DNA of 64,000 nt from Labilibaculum manganireducens (GCF_002843385.1 NZ_MVDE01000008.1:108072-172071); one strand, 5' to 3'; shown: positions 45,666-55,617, counted from the first letter of the stretch. Program-made: numbers and translations. The notes: generated by a model from the letters alone, not told the origin.

Positions 45666-46556
45666 CTATTTCGAAAATTTCAAGTTCTCATCCTTATCCC
45701 AAATTCCCCAATAGGCTCCAACATCACCTTCATCAGAGGTTTTCCACGCTTCATCAAAAGATGAAAAATAGAAAATGTCGATATCCTCTTCCTTCGACCA
45801 CATTTGTGTATTTATAAAATATTTAAGAGCATTAACTTTGGAAGGTTTTGCTCCATGAAATTTTTCACCAACATTTGGCCAGCCAGTTTCAGTAACAATT
45901 ACTTTTTTACCATTTCCCGCTTTTAACGCACGATTGTACATATCTTTCATATACAGATATGAATGATCGAGGCTGCATCCTTCCCAAAACGGATAACAAT
46001 TGGCCAATATCACATCGCAAGCGGTAGTTATTCCAGGACGATTACCGAATTCATAATAGGCATCAACATATCCGACAGGAATTCCCGGAAGTGCTTTTTT
46101 CACCCTATAGATGTAATCCAACAATTCATCTTCGCTTAAATCCTCCCTGTACAATACCTCATTTCCAACAGCAACAATATCGGCATGACCGGCTTTAGCG
46201 ACTTCAATAAGGCCCGCAATTTCATTTTCGTTAATGCTTTTGTATTTCCCCAACCAAGCACCTACTAAGGTTTTCATTCCATTTTCTTTGGCAATTCCGG
46301 GAATCAACTCATTGCCTTCTGTGCACGAAAATGATCTTACCCATTTGGTATGTGGCTTGATGATGTCAATTCTTCTTCTAATTTGCTCCTCACTCAACTG
46401 CGTTCCAGGTTCCTGCCCTTCCTCATAAGGACTAAAACATAATCCGTGCATTCCGGAATTCAACAATTGATTGTAGAGAGATACTAATTCATCTTCTGTT
46501 TTACCGGAAAGATCCATTCCGGCAAGAGACATTAAATATTCACTTCTTACTGACAT
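45666..46556 (-). CDS. GH17-like beta-1,3-glucanase, cytoplasmic, divergent
   Basis: A 296-residue GH17-like enzyme without signal peptide. The acid/base residue is E133 in VAVGNEVLYRE, and the nucleophile is E223 in VIVTETGWPNVG. It shares the overall fold and the CFSPYEEGQEPG opening with its paralogues but is clearly the most divergent of the three. It lies first in the GH17 cluster, 77 bp after the phosphorylase gene, with a perfect 13-bp hairpin in the gap. Confidence 0.9.
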   Translation of the reverse strand: MSVRSEYLMSLAGMDLSGKTEDELVSLYNQLLNSGMHGLCFSPYEEGQEPGTQLSEEQIRRRIDIIKPHTKWVRSFSCTEGNELIPGIAKENGMKTLVGAWLGKYKSINENEIAGLIEVAKAGHADIVAVGNEVLYREDLSEDELLDYIYRVKKALPGIPVGYVDAYYEFGNRPGITTACDVILANCYPFWEGCSLDHSYLYMKDMYNRALKAGNGKKVIVTETGWPNVGEKFHGAKPSKVNALKYFINTQMWSKEEDIDIFYFSSFDEAWKTSDEGDVGAYWGIWDKDENLKFSK

Positions 46557-46588
46557 CGGTTTAAGCTTATTAGGTTAGAGTTTAAGGT

Positions 46589-46623
46589 AATCTGTACAAT
46601 CTTGTTTTGTGATTGTACAGATT
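46589..46623 (-). other. Perfect 13-bp intra-operon hairpin
   Basis: AATCTGTACAATC pairs perfectly with GATTGTACAGATT around a 9-nt loop, between the phosphorylase stop and the first GH17 start. No T-run follows on the minus strand, so a processing site or mRNA-stabilising structure is more likely than a terminator. Confidence 0.75.
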
Positions 46624-46633
46624 GTATCAAATA

Positions 46634-49600
46634 TTATTTTTTATCGATTAAAAAATCGATTCTCTCCACTTCACCACTTCGATTAAAAATCAAAGCACTT
46701 GTCTCCCCATCTATTGTATTGTTTGGAATCACTTTCGATTCTCCATTTTTTAATGAAATTGAAATTTGATTTTTATCTGCTAAAGAATAGATTACAGGAA
46801 CCTTGCAGTAAGTAAAGGCTAACTGACCGCTATGAACAGCAATTTGTTTCTCCTGTCCGTTCACATCGTAATAAACAAACAGCTCATCATGATTCAATAT
46901 CTCCTGATCGTTAAACAAAGAGGTACTAAAAACAATCTCTCCATTTCGAACCTGGACTCCCAGCTCAGCAATTCTTGATATAAAATCTTCTTTTACCTGA
47001 CCGGTCATGCCTGGTTGTTGAGCGCCGGCATGAGAAGGTGTATGAGAATAAGCATCGGTTGGAAATGCTCCGTATAATTTTGGTGATTTATACAAGCCAA
47101 TTCCTGCTTTAATCTCGTAGTAATGGTCTTTAATTTTACCAATCACAGCAGGATCTGCATTTTGCTCTATCGCATTGAAATAGCTTTCCTGCGCAGCAAG
47201 CAATAGTTTCGAAACCATGTGCCAGTAAATACTTCCCAAGCCTTCAAATCCGTAGAAAGTACCCGAACGACCTGTAAAGGACTGATGATCGAACATTTCT
47301 TCGTAAATACCGAGTACCTTTTCCTTCTCTTCTTCAATAAGCACCGCGTATTTGTCTGAATTCAGCTTATTGATTGCATTTTCTAAAACACTGGCATTTC
47401 TAAAAGAGCCATTAAAATGATATCCTCCTAAATTATCTACACTCAAAATAGAGGAATCCTTATCGGCAACTAACTGGCTTAATAATTTGGACTCTTTTAC
47501 CTGTTTGGCAGGGATGTTATTCTTTTCGGCAAACAGAGGTAACTGTCTGTTTGGATAAAGAAAGTAACTGTACTGATCTTCGCGGAACAATGCACTTGCT
47601 TTTAAAGCATCCAGAATATCCAGACTTTCCTCCGCATTTAAATAACCAGAGCTTAAAACAGCAACCTGTCCTTCGAGCATTTGGTATAAATAGCGAACCG
47701 AAACAGTTTTTTCAGTAAATGAAATCAGATTGTAAGCATGATACAAACCATCTTCACGTTTGTTTACTTTAATGGATTGATCCATATAAATCAAAGCCAA
47801 ATTGGTGAATTCAACTAATTCGCTCACCTTTACTGTTTTTTTCAATCCTGAAAAAGAATTGGCATAAATTCCATTTCGGAAAGTCGTTCCTGCTTCACCC
47901 AATACATCGGCGAAACGGCGTCTGTCTTCATCCGAAAATCCTCTTTCCAACAGAGATGCATTCTCAGTAAACAAATTAAAAATGCTATTTAGTAAAGTTT
48001 TTACTTCTTCGGAAATTTGAACTTCATTTATTTCTAAGTCCGCAAATTTTTTAGACCAAAACTTTAAGAATCTTCTTAGGTAACACAAAGTAACCATCGA
48101 AACACCATTCCCCACTAAGGCATTATTAGCATCGTTCCATTCCGGACGTTGTGTGTTTAACCAGATACCCGCTTCAGGAATATAATTGCTCAATTTAGCC
48201 AGTAGTGTAACTAAAATCTTCTCGGTAAGATTCACCTGATACAGTTGATCACTGCCATTTGTCAGCATTCTCGCATCAGCTCCAATCAACGCTACCCTGC
48301 TTCGAATCTGATCATTCAAATCAAAATCGAACTCAATCGTATCCTGTGGATTTTTAACAATATCCTGATAAGATTTAATTCGATAGGGAACATTTGCGTA
48401 AACAAAATTCTCTTTCGAAAGCATCTCATCTAATTTCTGTGGATGGTATTCATTAGACAACTCCAGGAATTTCTGAAGATAAATAATTTGATGATCGCCC
48501 CAGTATCCAATATAAGCCCAAGGATCATGTGGATCTGGACATTCCCAATCAATTCCCTCTCGTGTAATTCGATATGGATTGTAACCATCAGGAGTAGACG
48601 CATTTACGAATTTACCAATCATTCCTTCAATAAATTCAGGATAGGACAAGCCTAGAGCTTCCCAATTTTGAAAGATATCACGCCAGTTTCCCTGATAATT
48701 CAGTTTTGCAGAACCATCCTCATTTTTTGTTTCGATAGAAAACTGGTTCCATGGACGACTTGGGTCTCCATGCCTTCTGCTAAATGTTAGCGGCAAATAT
48801 TCATAACAGATTCGAATCAAATCTGAATCACCAGTCTTTTCGGCCAAATTATTTAATTCTGTATAAGTAATTGTAGCAGGCAATTCATTCATCCAAGCTT
48901 CAAACTCCTTGGCAACTAATTTATTGGTTTGCTGAACGAATAATTTAAAATCATCCAATCCAACAAGGTAATTATCAGTAAAAATACCTCCACGCATCAC
49001 ATTAAAAAGCGTATTTGAAAAGTGACGAGCATAAGCCAAATCATCATTTCCCTTTTGCAAACCATCGGCATCTGCCACAATTTGAATTAATTTTTTTGTG
49101 CCTAAATCGATATCGTTGGATACTAATTCGAATATGTTCTTTTCAGTACTGATAAAATGATTCAAATTGGCAACAGCGGCGCTGGTTTGATTTACTTCTG
49201 CAACGATTATCCACTCGCGCGAATCTTTTGCTGCCAATTCCAATTCTGCATTTAAAATATAGGCTCCTTTTGTCGCTCTAACATCAAATTCAGCCTCAAC
49301 TGCAAAACCATCCTTAAATCGATCACATTGTTTGCTTGATAAAAGAATTTTTCTTTTGTCATTTAATCCATGCGACCATACAGTAGTTGCATTTAACGAT
49401 TCGCTTGGTTCAGCTCTGTCAACCGGAATTGAACTTAGCATGTACAATCCCAAACCACTCTCTTCAAGCAATTCGCTTTTCTTATATGCGTCTAATAGAT
49501 TGCTGTATTCATTCTGAAAATCGTAATCTATTCCGCAAGGAAGAATATTTTCAATACCATCAAGTATCTCAAATTTAACTGCTCCATCGCTTATATTGCT

Positions 49601-50095
49601 AACCTTCGATTTTTTTACCCAGCCAAATTTTTCACTGTTGCTCCATCCGTATCGGAAACTCATTCCCAAATCGAAATTTACCTCTTCAAAAATGACTTTG
49701 TTGCCATAAATACTCTTATACAAATTCCGTTCAATCTTGTATATATGTCGCAGACCATCAGAGAAAGGTTTCCAAAGAAAGGTTTTCTCATTCTTTTCAA
49801 CCAGTACAATTGTTTTACTGCCTGTTTTATCTCTGTAATCGTGAATTTTATCAACGGTATAATAAGGGAACAATGCGCTATTCCTGTCTTTTCTTCCTGC
49901 CGACAAAGAACCATTGCTCGATATGAACATCCAGTGATCGGAATCACTAACTATACTCATAAAGAAGTCTGACATTTGATCAGAATTACTGATTCTGTAA
50001 AACTTTTCATTATGCAGTTCTACGAATTCCCCCTCAACTTCAGCCTTACTGCAATTCAAACTCGTGTCTCCCAAATAAATGTTATTCTTCTTCAT
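46634..50095 (-). CDS. GH149-type beta-1,3-glucan phosphorylase
   Basis: An 1153-residue cytoplasmic protein (no signal peptide). Length and the opening motif SNGSLSAGRKDRNSALFPYY match large inverting phosphorylases of the GH94/GH149/GH161 group. The segment RPEWNDANNALVGNG contains D655 in a W-N-D motif that aligns by eye with the catalytic aspartate of GH94. Another conserved-looking stretch is DPHDPWAYIGYWGDHQ. In a locus full of beta-1,3-glucanases, GH149 (beta-1,3-glucan phosphorylase releasing glucose-1-phosphate) is the best assignment; GH161 is the main alternative. I am confident of the clan and moderately sure of the family. Confidence 0.78.
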   Translation of the reverse strand: MKKNNIYLGDTSLNCSKAEVEGEFVELHNEKFYRISNSDQMSDFFMSIVSDSDHWMFISSNGSLSAGRKDRNSALFPYYTVDKIHDYRDKTGSKTIVLVEKNEKTFLWKPFSDGLRHIYKIERNLYKSIYGNKVIFEEVNFDLGMSFRYGWSNSEKFGWVKKSKVSNISDGAVKFEILDGIENILPCGIDYDFQNEYSNLLDAYKKSELLEESGLGLYMLSSIPVDRAEPSESLNATTVWSHGLNDKRKILLSSKQCDRFKDGFAVEAEFDVRATKGAYILNAELELAAKDSREWIIVAEVNQTSAAVANLNHFISTEKNIFELVSNDIDLGTKKLIQIVADADGLQKGNDDLAYARHFSNTLFNVMRGGIFTDNYLVGLDDFKLFVQQTNKLVAKEFEAWMNELPATITYTELNNLAEKTGDSDLIRICYEYLPLTFSRRHGDPSRPWNQFSIETKNEDGSAKLNYQGNWRDIFQNWEALGLSYPEFIEGMIGKFVNASTPDGYNPYRITREGIDWECPDPHDPWAYIGYWGDHQIIYLQKFLELSNEYHPQKLDEMLSKENFVYANVPYRIKSYQDIVKNPQDTIEFDFDLNDQIRSRVALIGADARMLTNGSDQLYQVNLTEKILVTLLAKLSNYIPEAGIWLNTQRPEWNDANNALVGNGVSMVTLCYLRRFLKFWSKKFADLEINEVQISEEVKTLLNSIFNLFTENASLLERGFSDEDRRRFADVLGEAGTTFRNGIYANSFSGLKKTVKVSELVEFTNLALIYMDQSIKVNKREDGLYHAYNLISFTEKTVSVRYLYQMLEGQVAVLSSGYLNAEESLDILDALKASALFREDQYSYFLYPNRQLPLFAEKNNIPAKQVKESKLLSQLVADKDSSILSVDNLGGYHFNGSFRNASVLENAINKLNSDKYAVLIEEEKEKVLGIYEEMFDHQSFTGRSGTFYGFEGLGSIYWHMVSKLLLAAQESYFNAIEQNADPAVIGKIKDHYYEIKAGIGLYKSPKLYGAFPTDAYSHTPSHAGAQQPGMTGQVKEDFISRIAELGVQVRNGEIVFSTSLFNDQEILNHDELFVYYDVNGQEKQIAVHSGQLAFTYCKVPVIYSLADKNQISISLKNGESKVIPNNTIDGETSALIFNRSGEVERIDFLIDKK

Positions 50096-50234
50096 TCCAA
50101 TTTTAATTGATTCTATTTCAATTACTTTTTATAGTAAAATTTCTGCTTTTTATATTTTAAAGCTCACAATCGAATTCTTCCGATGTAAGTATTCATTATT
50201 CTTTTTACAAGGATTAATTCTAAAACGAAAGCAA

Positions 50235-51074
50235 TTATCTTTTCTGAAAGATCCTCACATAATCAACCTGCATCGTCTGAGGAAATGCTTCAGCATCTAT
50301 TCCTTCCACACTACCCCAGGCTCCGCCCACGGCAACATTTAATATGAGGTAAAAAGGTTTTATATATGGCCATTTAGATTCGCCCAAACCTTCGTTTTTA
50401 TATTCAAAATAAAGTTGATCATCAACATAGGCTTTCATTACTTCAGGTGTCCATTCCCAGATGTAGGAATGAAATTTCTCAGCCACATCAGCTATATGTA
50501 TTGTATCTGTTTGTTGTGTGCCTTTTTGCCATTGATAATCAGTTGAATGAGCAGATGCATGAATGACTCCCAGATTGTGTCCCACATGTTCCATGATGTC
50601 GATTTCTCCAATATTTGGCCAATCTCCATCCTTAAAAGACCAGTCTTTCGGCATCATCCATATAGCAGACCAAGTACCTCTTCCCTTAGGAAGTTTGGCA
50701 TTCACCTCAATTTTTCCGTACAGCCAATTTGCTTTTGAATTTAAACGGGCAGATGTATAATCCTTACCTTCGTACTGCTCTTTTAATGCAATGATGTTAA
50801 GAACACCATTTTGAACCCACGCATTTTCTTTCTTTGCTTTTGTATAATATTGAGCTTCATTATTTCCCCAACCTTCTGAATTTCCTTCTGTATCGTAACT
50901 CCATTTTGTTGAATCGGGCAAGCCTGTATAATTAAATTCATCGCTCCAAACCAATTGATAATCGCTCTTCAGCGTACTTTCTGTATTTTTTTCTGAACTT
51001 CCTGATTTCTTCCATTTGCAGGAAGACAACAGAAATATTGTTCCCAATAATAGGATGGTATTTTTAAGTGCCAT
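50235..51074 (-). CDS. GH16 laminarinase, lipoprotein
   Basis: A 279-residue lipoprotein (lipobox ending C19, FLLSSC) with a complete GH16 beta-jelly-roll. The catalytic motif ExDxxE is E157-I-D159-I-M-E162 in NIGEIDIMEHVG. Other GH16 landmarks are LVWSDEFNYTG, GWGNNEAQYYT and NVAVGGAWG. It should cleave internal beta-1,3 bonds of laminarin at the surface or in the periplasm. It starts 26 bp after the larger GH16 gene and clearly belongs to the same transcript. Confidence 0.95.
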   Translation of the reverse strand: MALKNTILLLGTIFLLSSCKWKKSGSSEKNTESTLKSDYQLVWSDEFNYTGLPDSTKWSYDTEGNSEGWGNNEAQYYTKAKKENAWVQNGVLNIIALKEQYEGKDYTSARLNSKANWLYGKIEVNAKLPKGRGTWSAIWMMPKDWSFKDGDWPNIGEIDIMEHVGHNLGVIHASAHSTDYQWQKGTQQTDTIHIADVAEKFHSYIWEWTPEVMKAYVDDQLYFEYKNEGLGESKWPYIKPFYLILNVAVGGAWGSVEGIDAEAFPQTMQVDYVRIFQKR

Positions 51075-51100
51075 AATGTATGTTTTGTAGAATTATTCGA

Positions 51101-52411
51101 TTACTGATATACCCGAACGTAATCAACCTCCATGCTTTGAGGGAAAATAGTGTTATCGATTCCCTGAGCACCTCCCCAGTTCCCTCCAACTGCTACATTT
51201 AAAATGAAGAATTGATCTTCATCAAATGGCCAATTGCTTGCCGTTTTAGTTGATGGTGCATAAGTATGAGTTACATTATCAGGAGTATCGATATAAAACA
51301 CCATCTCTGTTTCATCCCATAACAAACCATAAATGTGGAATTCTTCTTCGGCAGTTGTCAGTGTCACGCTGCGGCCATCACCATTAGAACCAGAACCGGC
51401 AGTTGTGTGAACTGTAGCATGAACAACATCAGGTTGATAACCTACATATTCCATGATATCAATCTCACCACATGCAGGCCAGCCTGCTGTGTTGAGATTA
51501 CTTCCCAGCATCCATATAGCAGGCCATATTCCTGTACCGGAAGGTAATTTGGCGCGAATTTCATATCGTCCGTATGTAAATTCTTTTTTGCCTTTAGAAA
51601 TCAAACGAGTTGAAGTGTATGAACCGGCAACTTTATCATCATTCACTTTTTTTGCTGTAATAATCAATTTGCCATCTGTAACTTCGGCGTTATCACCATT
51701 GGTATAATTCTGTAATTCGTTGTTGCCCCATCCACCGGCTCCGGTTTCAAAAGTCCAATAATCTGTATTAACCGAAGTTCCATCAAACTCATCAGACCAT
51801 ACTAGTGTCATATTATCCACATAGTTAGGATCATCTTGAATTATGGTAATTGTTTGTTTTGTTGAAAAGGTATCATTCCCTACAGCCACAATCAATTCGA
51901 TTTCATACTGTCCGGATTTGGGAAAATACGCAATTGTATTCTCCTCATTATCAATCTCTATATTACGATACACCCATTTGAAAGAATCGTAGTTGCCTAT
52001 AGTTGTATTTGCCAAAACTACATTATTGGGATTGGTTGGATCGATTTCTGCACTAAAAGAAATTTCGAAATCGGTATTTGAAATGCTGATTATTTTGCTG
52101 ACCTCTGCTTTATCTCCAGTAAAACCAAATAATGTAAGAGTTACATTATACTCTCCCTCAACAGGATAATATATACTAAAGCTTTTATTTTTGTCTGTAG
52201 TAGTCACAGGAGTTTCACCATTTCCAAAATCCCACTCCATAGAATAGTATTCTCCTTCAGATTCATTTTTAAATTCCACATGATTACCATCAGTATAATC
52301 AAAGGTGAAATTCGCATTCATTCCTGATTCTGAATCGTTGCTTCCGCAACTTGCGAGAAGAAGGAAACCAAAACAAACAAAAAACATTTTCAATATATCT
52401 ATCCTTTTCAT
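51101..52411 (-). CDS. GH16 laminarinase with two PKD-like domains, lipoprotein
   Basis: A ~436-residue lipoprotein (lipobox FLLLASC). Two PKD-like domains (residues ~30-115, EWDFGNGETPVTTTD, and ~115-195) precede a GH16 domain with the catalytic GEIDIMEYVG and the flanking LVWSDEFDGTS and NVAVGGNWGGAQG. The start at MKRIDILK (52411) was preferred over the ATG 4 codons earlier because it gives a standard lipoprotein signal. PKD domains probably extend the enzyme from the cell surface. It is preceded by an 11-bp hairpin separating it from the binding-protein genes. Confidence 0.94.
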   Translation of the reverse strand: MKRIDILKMFFVCFGFLLLASCGSNDSESGMNANFTFDYTDGNHVEFKNESEGEYYSMEWDFGNGETPVTTTDKNKSFSIYYPVEGEYNVTLTLFGFTGDKAEVSKIISISNTDFEISFSAEIDPTNPNNVVLANTTIGNYDSFKWVYRNIEIDNEENTIAYFPKSGQYEIELIVAVGNDTFSTKQTITIIQDDPNYVDNMTLVWSDEFDGTSVNTDYWTFETGAGGWGNNELQNYTNGDNAEVTDGKLIITAKKVNDDKVAGSYTSTRLISKGKKEFTYGRYEIRAKLPSGTGIWPAIWMLGSNLNTAGWPACGEIDIMEYVGYQPDVVHATVHTTAGSGSNGDGRSVTLTTAEEEFHIYGLLWDETEMVFYIDTPDNVTHTYAPSTKTASNWPFDEDQFFILNVAVGGNWGGAQGIDNTIFPQSMEVDYVRVYQ

Positions 52412-52500
52412 AACCATTATCATATTATTACTAAATTCCTCATTTACAATTCTAATTTCAGTAAAAAAGAAAGTTTTGTATTCGACCTTTTAATTGGTAA

Positions 52501-52546
52501 AAGACGTTGCACAATAGGTATTAAAAATCCAAATATGCAACGTCTT
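52501..52546 (-). other. GUUGCA stem-loop after the PUL B SusCD group
   Basis: On the minus strand, AAGACGTTGCA pairs perfectly with TGCAACGTCTT (11 bp, 24-nt loop) and is followed by TTACC. It shares the CGTTGCA...TGTGCA(A/G)CG core and its position with the PUL A stem-loop at 25763-25814, while the outer pairs differ. The short T-run suggests partial termination or mRNA processing rather than complete termination. Confidence 0.8.
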
Positions 52547-52634
52547 GTTTTCTATATTTCCTTATAGCTGATCTTGTGAAAAGAATTCCAACCTATTTGG
52601 TTAGTAAATTCGTTTTAACAATATCAACTTCATA

Positions 52635-53558
52635 TTATTGTATAGGTTTAACGGTGGTAAAAGTTTGATACCAAGCATATGTTCCATCCTCTTCAACTCT
52701 AACTTTCAATAAGTTTTCTGTTACCTGTATGATTTCATAAGTACTTGCTCCAACGTACCAGGACATAAAACCGCCATCACTTAAACTAAAGCTGGTTCCT
52801 CTGTATCCCCCATCAATTGTTGCAACAGATGACGCTGGTCCGAACGAAACGCTTTTAACTCCAAACATAGTAGTAACAACATCTTCACCATAACATAGAT
52901 CGCCATCAACTCCTATCTTACCTGCGTAGGTTCCTGGAATATAAGCAGATCCTGTAGTTTGTTCGAAAGTTAAACCTTCAGCAGTTTTGGTAAACACAAA
53001 TTCAGCATCATACATACACGATTTTTCGAATGGTGCTGCACTAAACCATGCACCATATGCTTTGCCTGCATCTTCAAAATTAGGACCCAAAGCGATGTGT
53101 CCTGGTTGATCTGCTGCCCAGTACCACGTCTTAGAGCTTCCTCCAGTCAGGAATTCTGCAGCTTCATCATCTGTGAAGGTGCTTAAAACTTCAATCTGTA
53201 TGGTTTTACTCGAGGAAATACCACCTGTACCAATAGCAATTACTGTAACATTGTATGTATTAACACCTGTTTTAGCAAAAACATGTGATACATTACCATC
53301 CGCAGCAATCTCACTATCCTTTCCATCTCCAAATAGATAATTAAAAGTAATCTCATCATTTGCTGATGCCGAAAAATTTACCACACCACTGCCATCACCA
53401 TATAGGTTTTCATCATCCTGACCAACTATTTCATAGGAAAGATCAACATTGCCTGGTACTTTTAGTGTACCTAATTCATACTTCTCTTCATCGCAGCCAG
53501 TAAAAATCAACAGCGCTCCCAGAAGCAGAGTGGATATATATTGAATATTTTTTTTCAT
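52635..53558 (-). CDS. PKD-domain surface glycan-binding lipoprotein, PUL B
   Basis: A 307-residue lipoprotein (lipobox ending at the C of LLIFTGC). The N-terminal ~125 residues form a PKD-like domain (FNYLFGDGKDSEIAADGNVSH shown in part), and the C-terminal ~180 residues form a beta-rich region with several tryptophans (SSKTWYWAADQPGH, GAWFSAAPFEKSC, MSWYVGAS), which are likely glycan-stacking residues. No catalytic motif is visible. It follows the larger binding-protein gene by 16 bp and probably acts with SusCD on the cell surface. Confidence 0.82.
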   Translation of the reverse strand: MKKNIQYISTLLLGALLIFTGCDEEKYELGTLKVPGNVDLSYEIVGQDDENLYGDGSGVVNFSASANDEITFNYLFGDGKDSEIAADGNVSHVFAKTGVNTYNVTVIAIGTGGISSSKTIQIEVLSTFTDDEAAEFLTGGSSKTWYWAADQPGHIALGPNFEDAGKAYGAWFSAAPFEKSCMYDAEFVFTKTAEGLTFEQTTGSAYIPGTYAGKIGVDGDLCYGEDVVTTMFGVKSVSFGPASSVATIDGGYRGTSFSLSDGGFMSWYVGASTYEIIQVTENLLKVRVEEDGTYAWYQTFTTVKPIQ

Positions 53559-53574
53559 AAGTTATTCTCTTAAA

Positions 53575-55617
53575 TTAATAGAAATAAAGGTTGTCTATAA
53601 AAACCATTGCACTTGAAGATTCAAAGAGCAGCTGCGTTACCCCTGTTAAGTCGGTAGAATAATCTGCTAAAGGGATATCAACACCTGCCCAACTACCTAG
53701 AGTTATGGATGGCACCACCTCAATATCTTCGTTACCTGCAATGGTGTTCACCAGTTTTAAAGCAAGACTGGTTGCATCATTTGTCCAATAATCAAAATGC
53801 ACATAGGTCTTGCCGGACAAATCAGTTGGATTGTCGTAATCTGTAACAATTCCTGTGTAGTTAAGGGCTTGATATAAGAGTACATTATTTCCACCAAAAT
53901 CAACATTGGTTAATGTAGTTGTTTGTCCCCAACCAGGATTCCATTCATTTACCGCAATATTTGTATAAGCATCACTAAATATGGAAATCACATCCGCAGC
54001 ATTCGTTGTTGGTGTTGGCGCTGCTTCTGTTGGTGCTTTATAGAAATATAAGTTATCAATATATACTGTTGCACTTGAAGATTCGAAAAGCAACTGTGTT
54101 ACCGCTGTCAGATCAGTAGAATAATCCGCTAAAGCGATATCAACACTTACCCAACTTCCAACAGTAACAGCAGAAACCTCTACAATATCTTCACTACCCA
54201 CTACTGTGTTCACCAGCTTTAACGCCAGCTTATCAGCATCACCCGTCCAATAATCAAAATGAACAAATGTCATTGCTGATAAATCAGTTGGATTGTCATA
54301 GTCAGTTACAATACCAGTAAAGTCTAATGATTCGTACAATAAAACATTATTCCCGCTAAAATCAATACTGGTTAATGTTGTTGCCTGTCCCCAACCAGGA
54401 TTCCATTCATTTACTGTAATATTTGTGTAAGCATCACTAAATATGGAAATTACATCAGACACATATCTTGCAGGTGGTACTGGAGGCGCTTGTGTTGGCG
54501 ATGATGATTTTGCTTTATAGAAATAAATATTGTCTACAAAAACAGTTCCTGCCGCCCATGGATCGCCAACTAATTTTAATTGAATGATATCTGCAACTGT
54601 TAATCCCTGATCTGTAAATGCAGATATTGCAAGATCAATACTGGTCCATTCAAAAGCAGTTAAATCGCTCGAAACTGGTTTTTCACCATTTGTACCGCTA
54701 ATAAGTGAAGTTTCTAATTTGGTAACATCAGGAGTCCAAACATCCATATGTAAAAATTCCATACCAGTAATATCTACAGATGTTCCATCAGCTAAAGCAA
54801 TTCCCTGATAGCTAAGATTGATGTATTGAAGCATTTTATCACCATTCAGATCAAATTCTCCATAGCTGCTTCCCTGACCCGATTGTCCCCAATCCGGGTT
54901 GTAGTTAATTCCTTCAATATCAGCATAAGCAGAACTGTAAATCGAAATTACATCTTCTACATTTCTGGAAGGAGGTGTTGGTGCCGACGTAACCGGAGCT
55001 AAAATCTCAGTAACTGTAAATGTGAATGTAGAATCAGTAGTCGCTGCTCCTGCACTTTTTGCAATTACTCTAATTTCATAATCTCCTGCAACCTCATAAA
55101 GATGAGAGATAAGCTCATCAGGCATTGCTGGTGTTGGCTCTTCATCGGCCACATCACCAAAATAGATATCAAAAACAGTTGCATAATCAGCTGTTGCACT
55201 AACATTTACCTTCTTAGAAATGCTAAGATCATTTTCAACAACAATTTTTAAATTTTCAGGTGCTTTAAATGAAACATTGACTTCTTGAATAAATTCAGTA
55301 GAAAGACCAGTAGAACCAATAGCTAAAATGCTAAGCTGATATACACCTTCAGTATAAGTATGCGCCGCCTCTTGACCCTGAGTATATTCTGCAACTTCAG
55401 AACCATCGCCAAAATCTATTCTATAAGATGAAGCACCATCTGCATTTGGTATAATTGTTACTATACCCGTATTATCCTGAGTAATATTGAATATGGCTGA
55501 CACATTAGTTGGTGCAGTCACATAATCCAATGAATACAACTTATCTTCATCCGTTTCGCAAGCAAAAACGACAGCTAAAATGAAAATAAATGCGCTTATT
55601 TTATTTAGTATTTTCAT
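53575..55617 (-). CDS. Surface glycan-binding lipoprotein with three tandem CBM-like repeats, PUL B
   Basis: A 680-residue lipoprotein (lipobox ending C20, AVVFAC). Two PKD-like domains (~30-205) precede three repeated jelly-roll modules at about 220-370, 385-530 and 540-680, each starting DVISI(F/Y)S(D/S)AY and ending VFIDNLYFY or similar. Modules 2 and 3 are nearly identical and repeat at DNA level with a 462-bp (154-codon) period; module 1 is more divergent. The multivalent layout suggests avid binding of a long glucan. The start codon is supplied by the structured repeat upstream. Confidence 0.87.
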   Translation of the reverse strand: MKILNKISAFIFILAVVFACETDEDKLYSLDYVTAPTNVSAIFNITQDNTGIVTIIPNADGASSYRIDFGDGSEVAEYTQGQEAAHTYTEGVYQLSILAIGSTGLSTEFIQEVNVSFKAPENLKIVVENDLSISKKVNVSATADYATVFDIYFGDVADEEPTPAMPDELISHLYEVAGDYEIRVIAKSAGAATTDSTFTFTVTEILAPVTSAPTPPSRNVEDVISIYSSAYADIEGINYNPDWGQSGQGSSYGEFDLNGDKMLQYINLSYQGIALADGTSVDITGMEFLHMDVWTPDVTKLETSLISGTNGEKPVSSDLTAFEWTSIDLAISAFTDQGLTVADIIQLKLVGDPWAAGTVFVDNIYFYKAKSSSPTQAPPVPPARYVSDVISIFSDAYTNITVNEWNPGWGQATTLTSIDFSGNNVLLYESLDFTGIVTDYDNPTDLSAMTFVHFDYWTGDADKLALKLVNTVVGSEDIVEVSAVTVGSWVSVDIALADYSTDLTAVTQLLFESSSATVYIDNLYFYKAPTEAAPTPTTNAADVISIFSDAYTNIAVNEWNPGWGQTTTLTNVDFGGNNVLLYQALNYTGIVTDYDNPTDLSGKTYVHFDYWTNDATSLALKLVNTIAGNEDIEVVPSITLGSWAGVDIPLADYSTDLTGVTQLLFESSSAMVFIDNLYFY

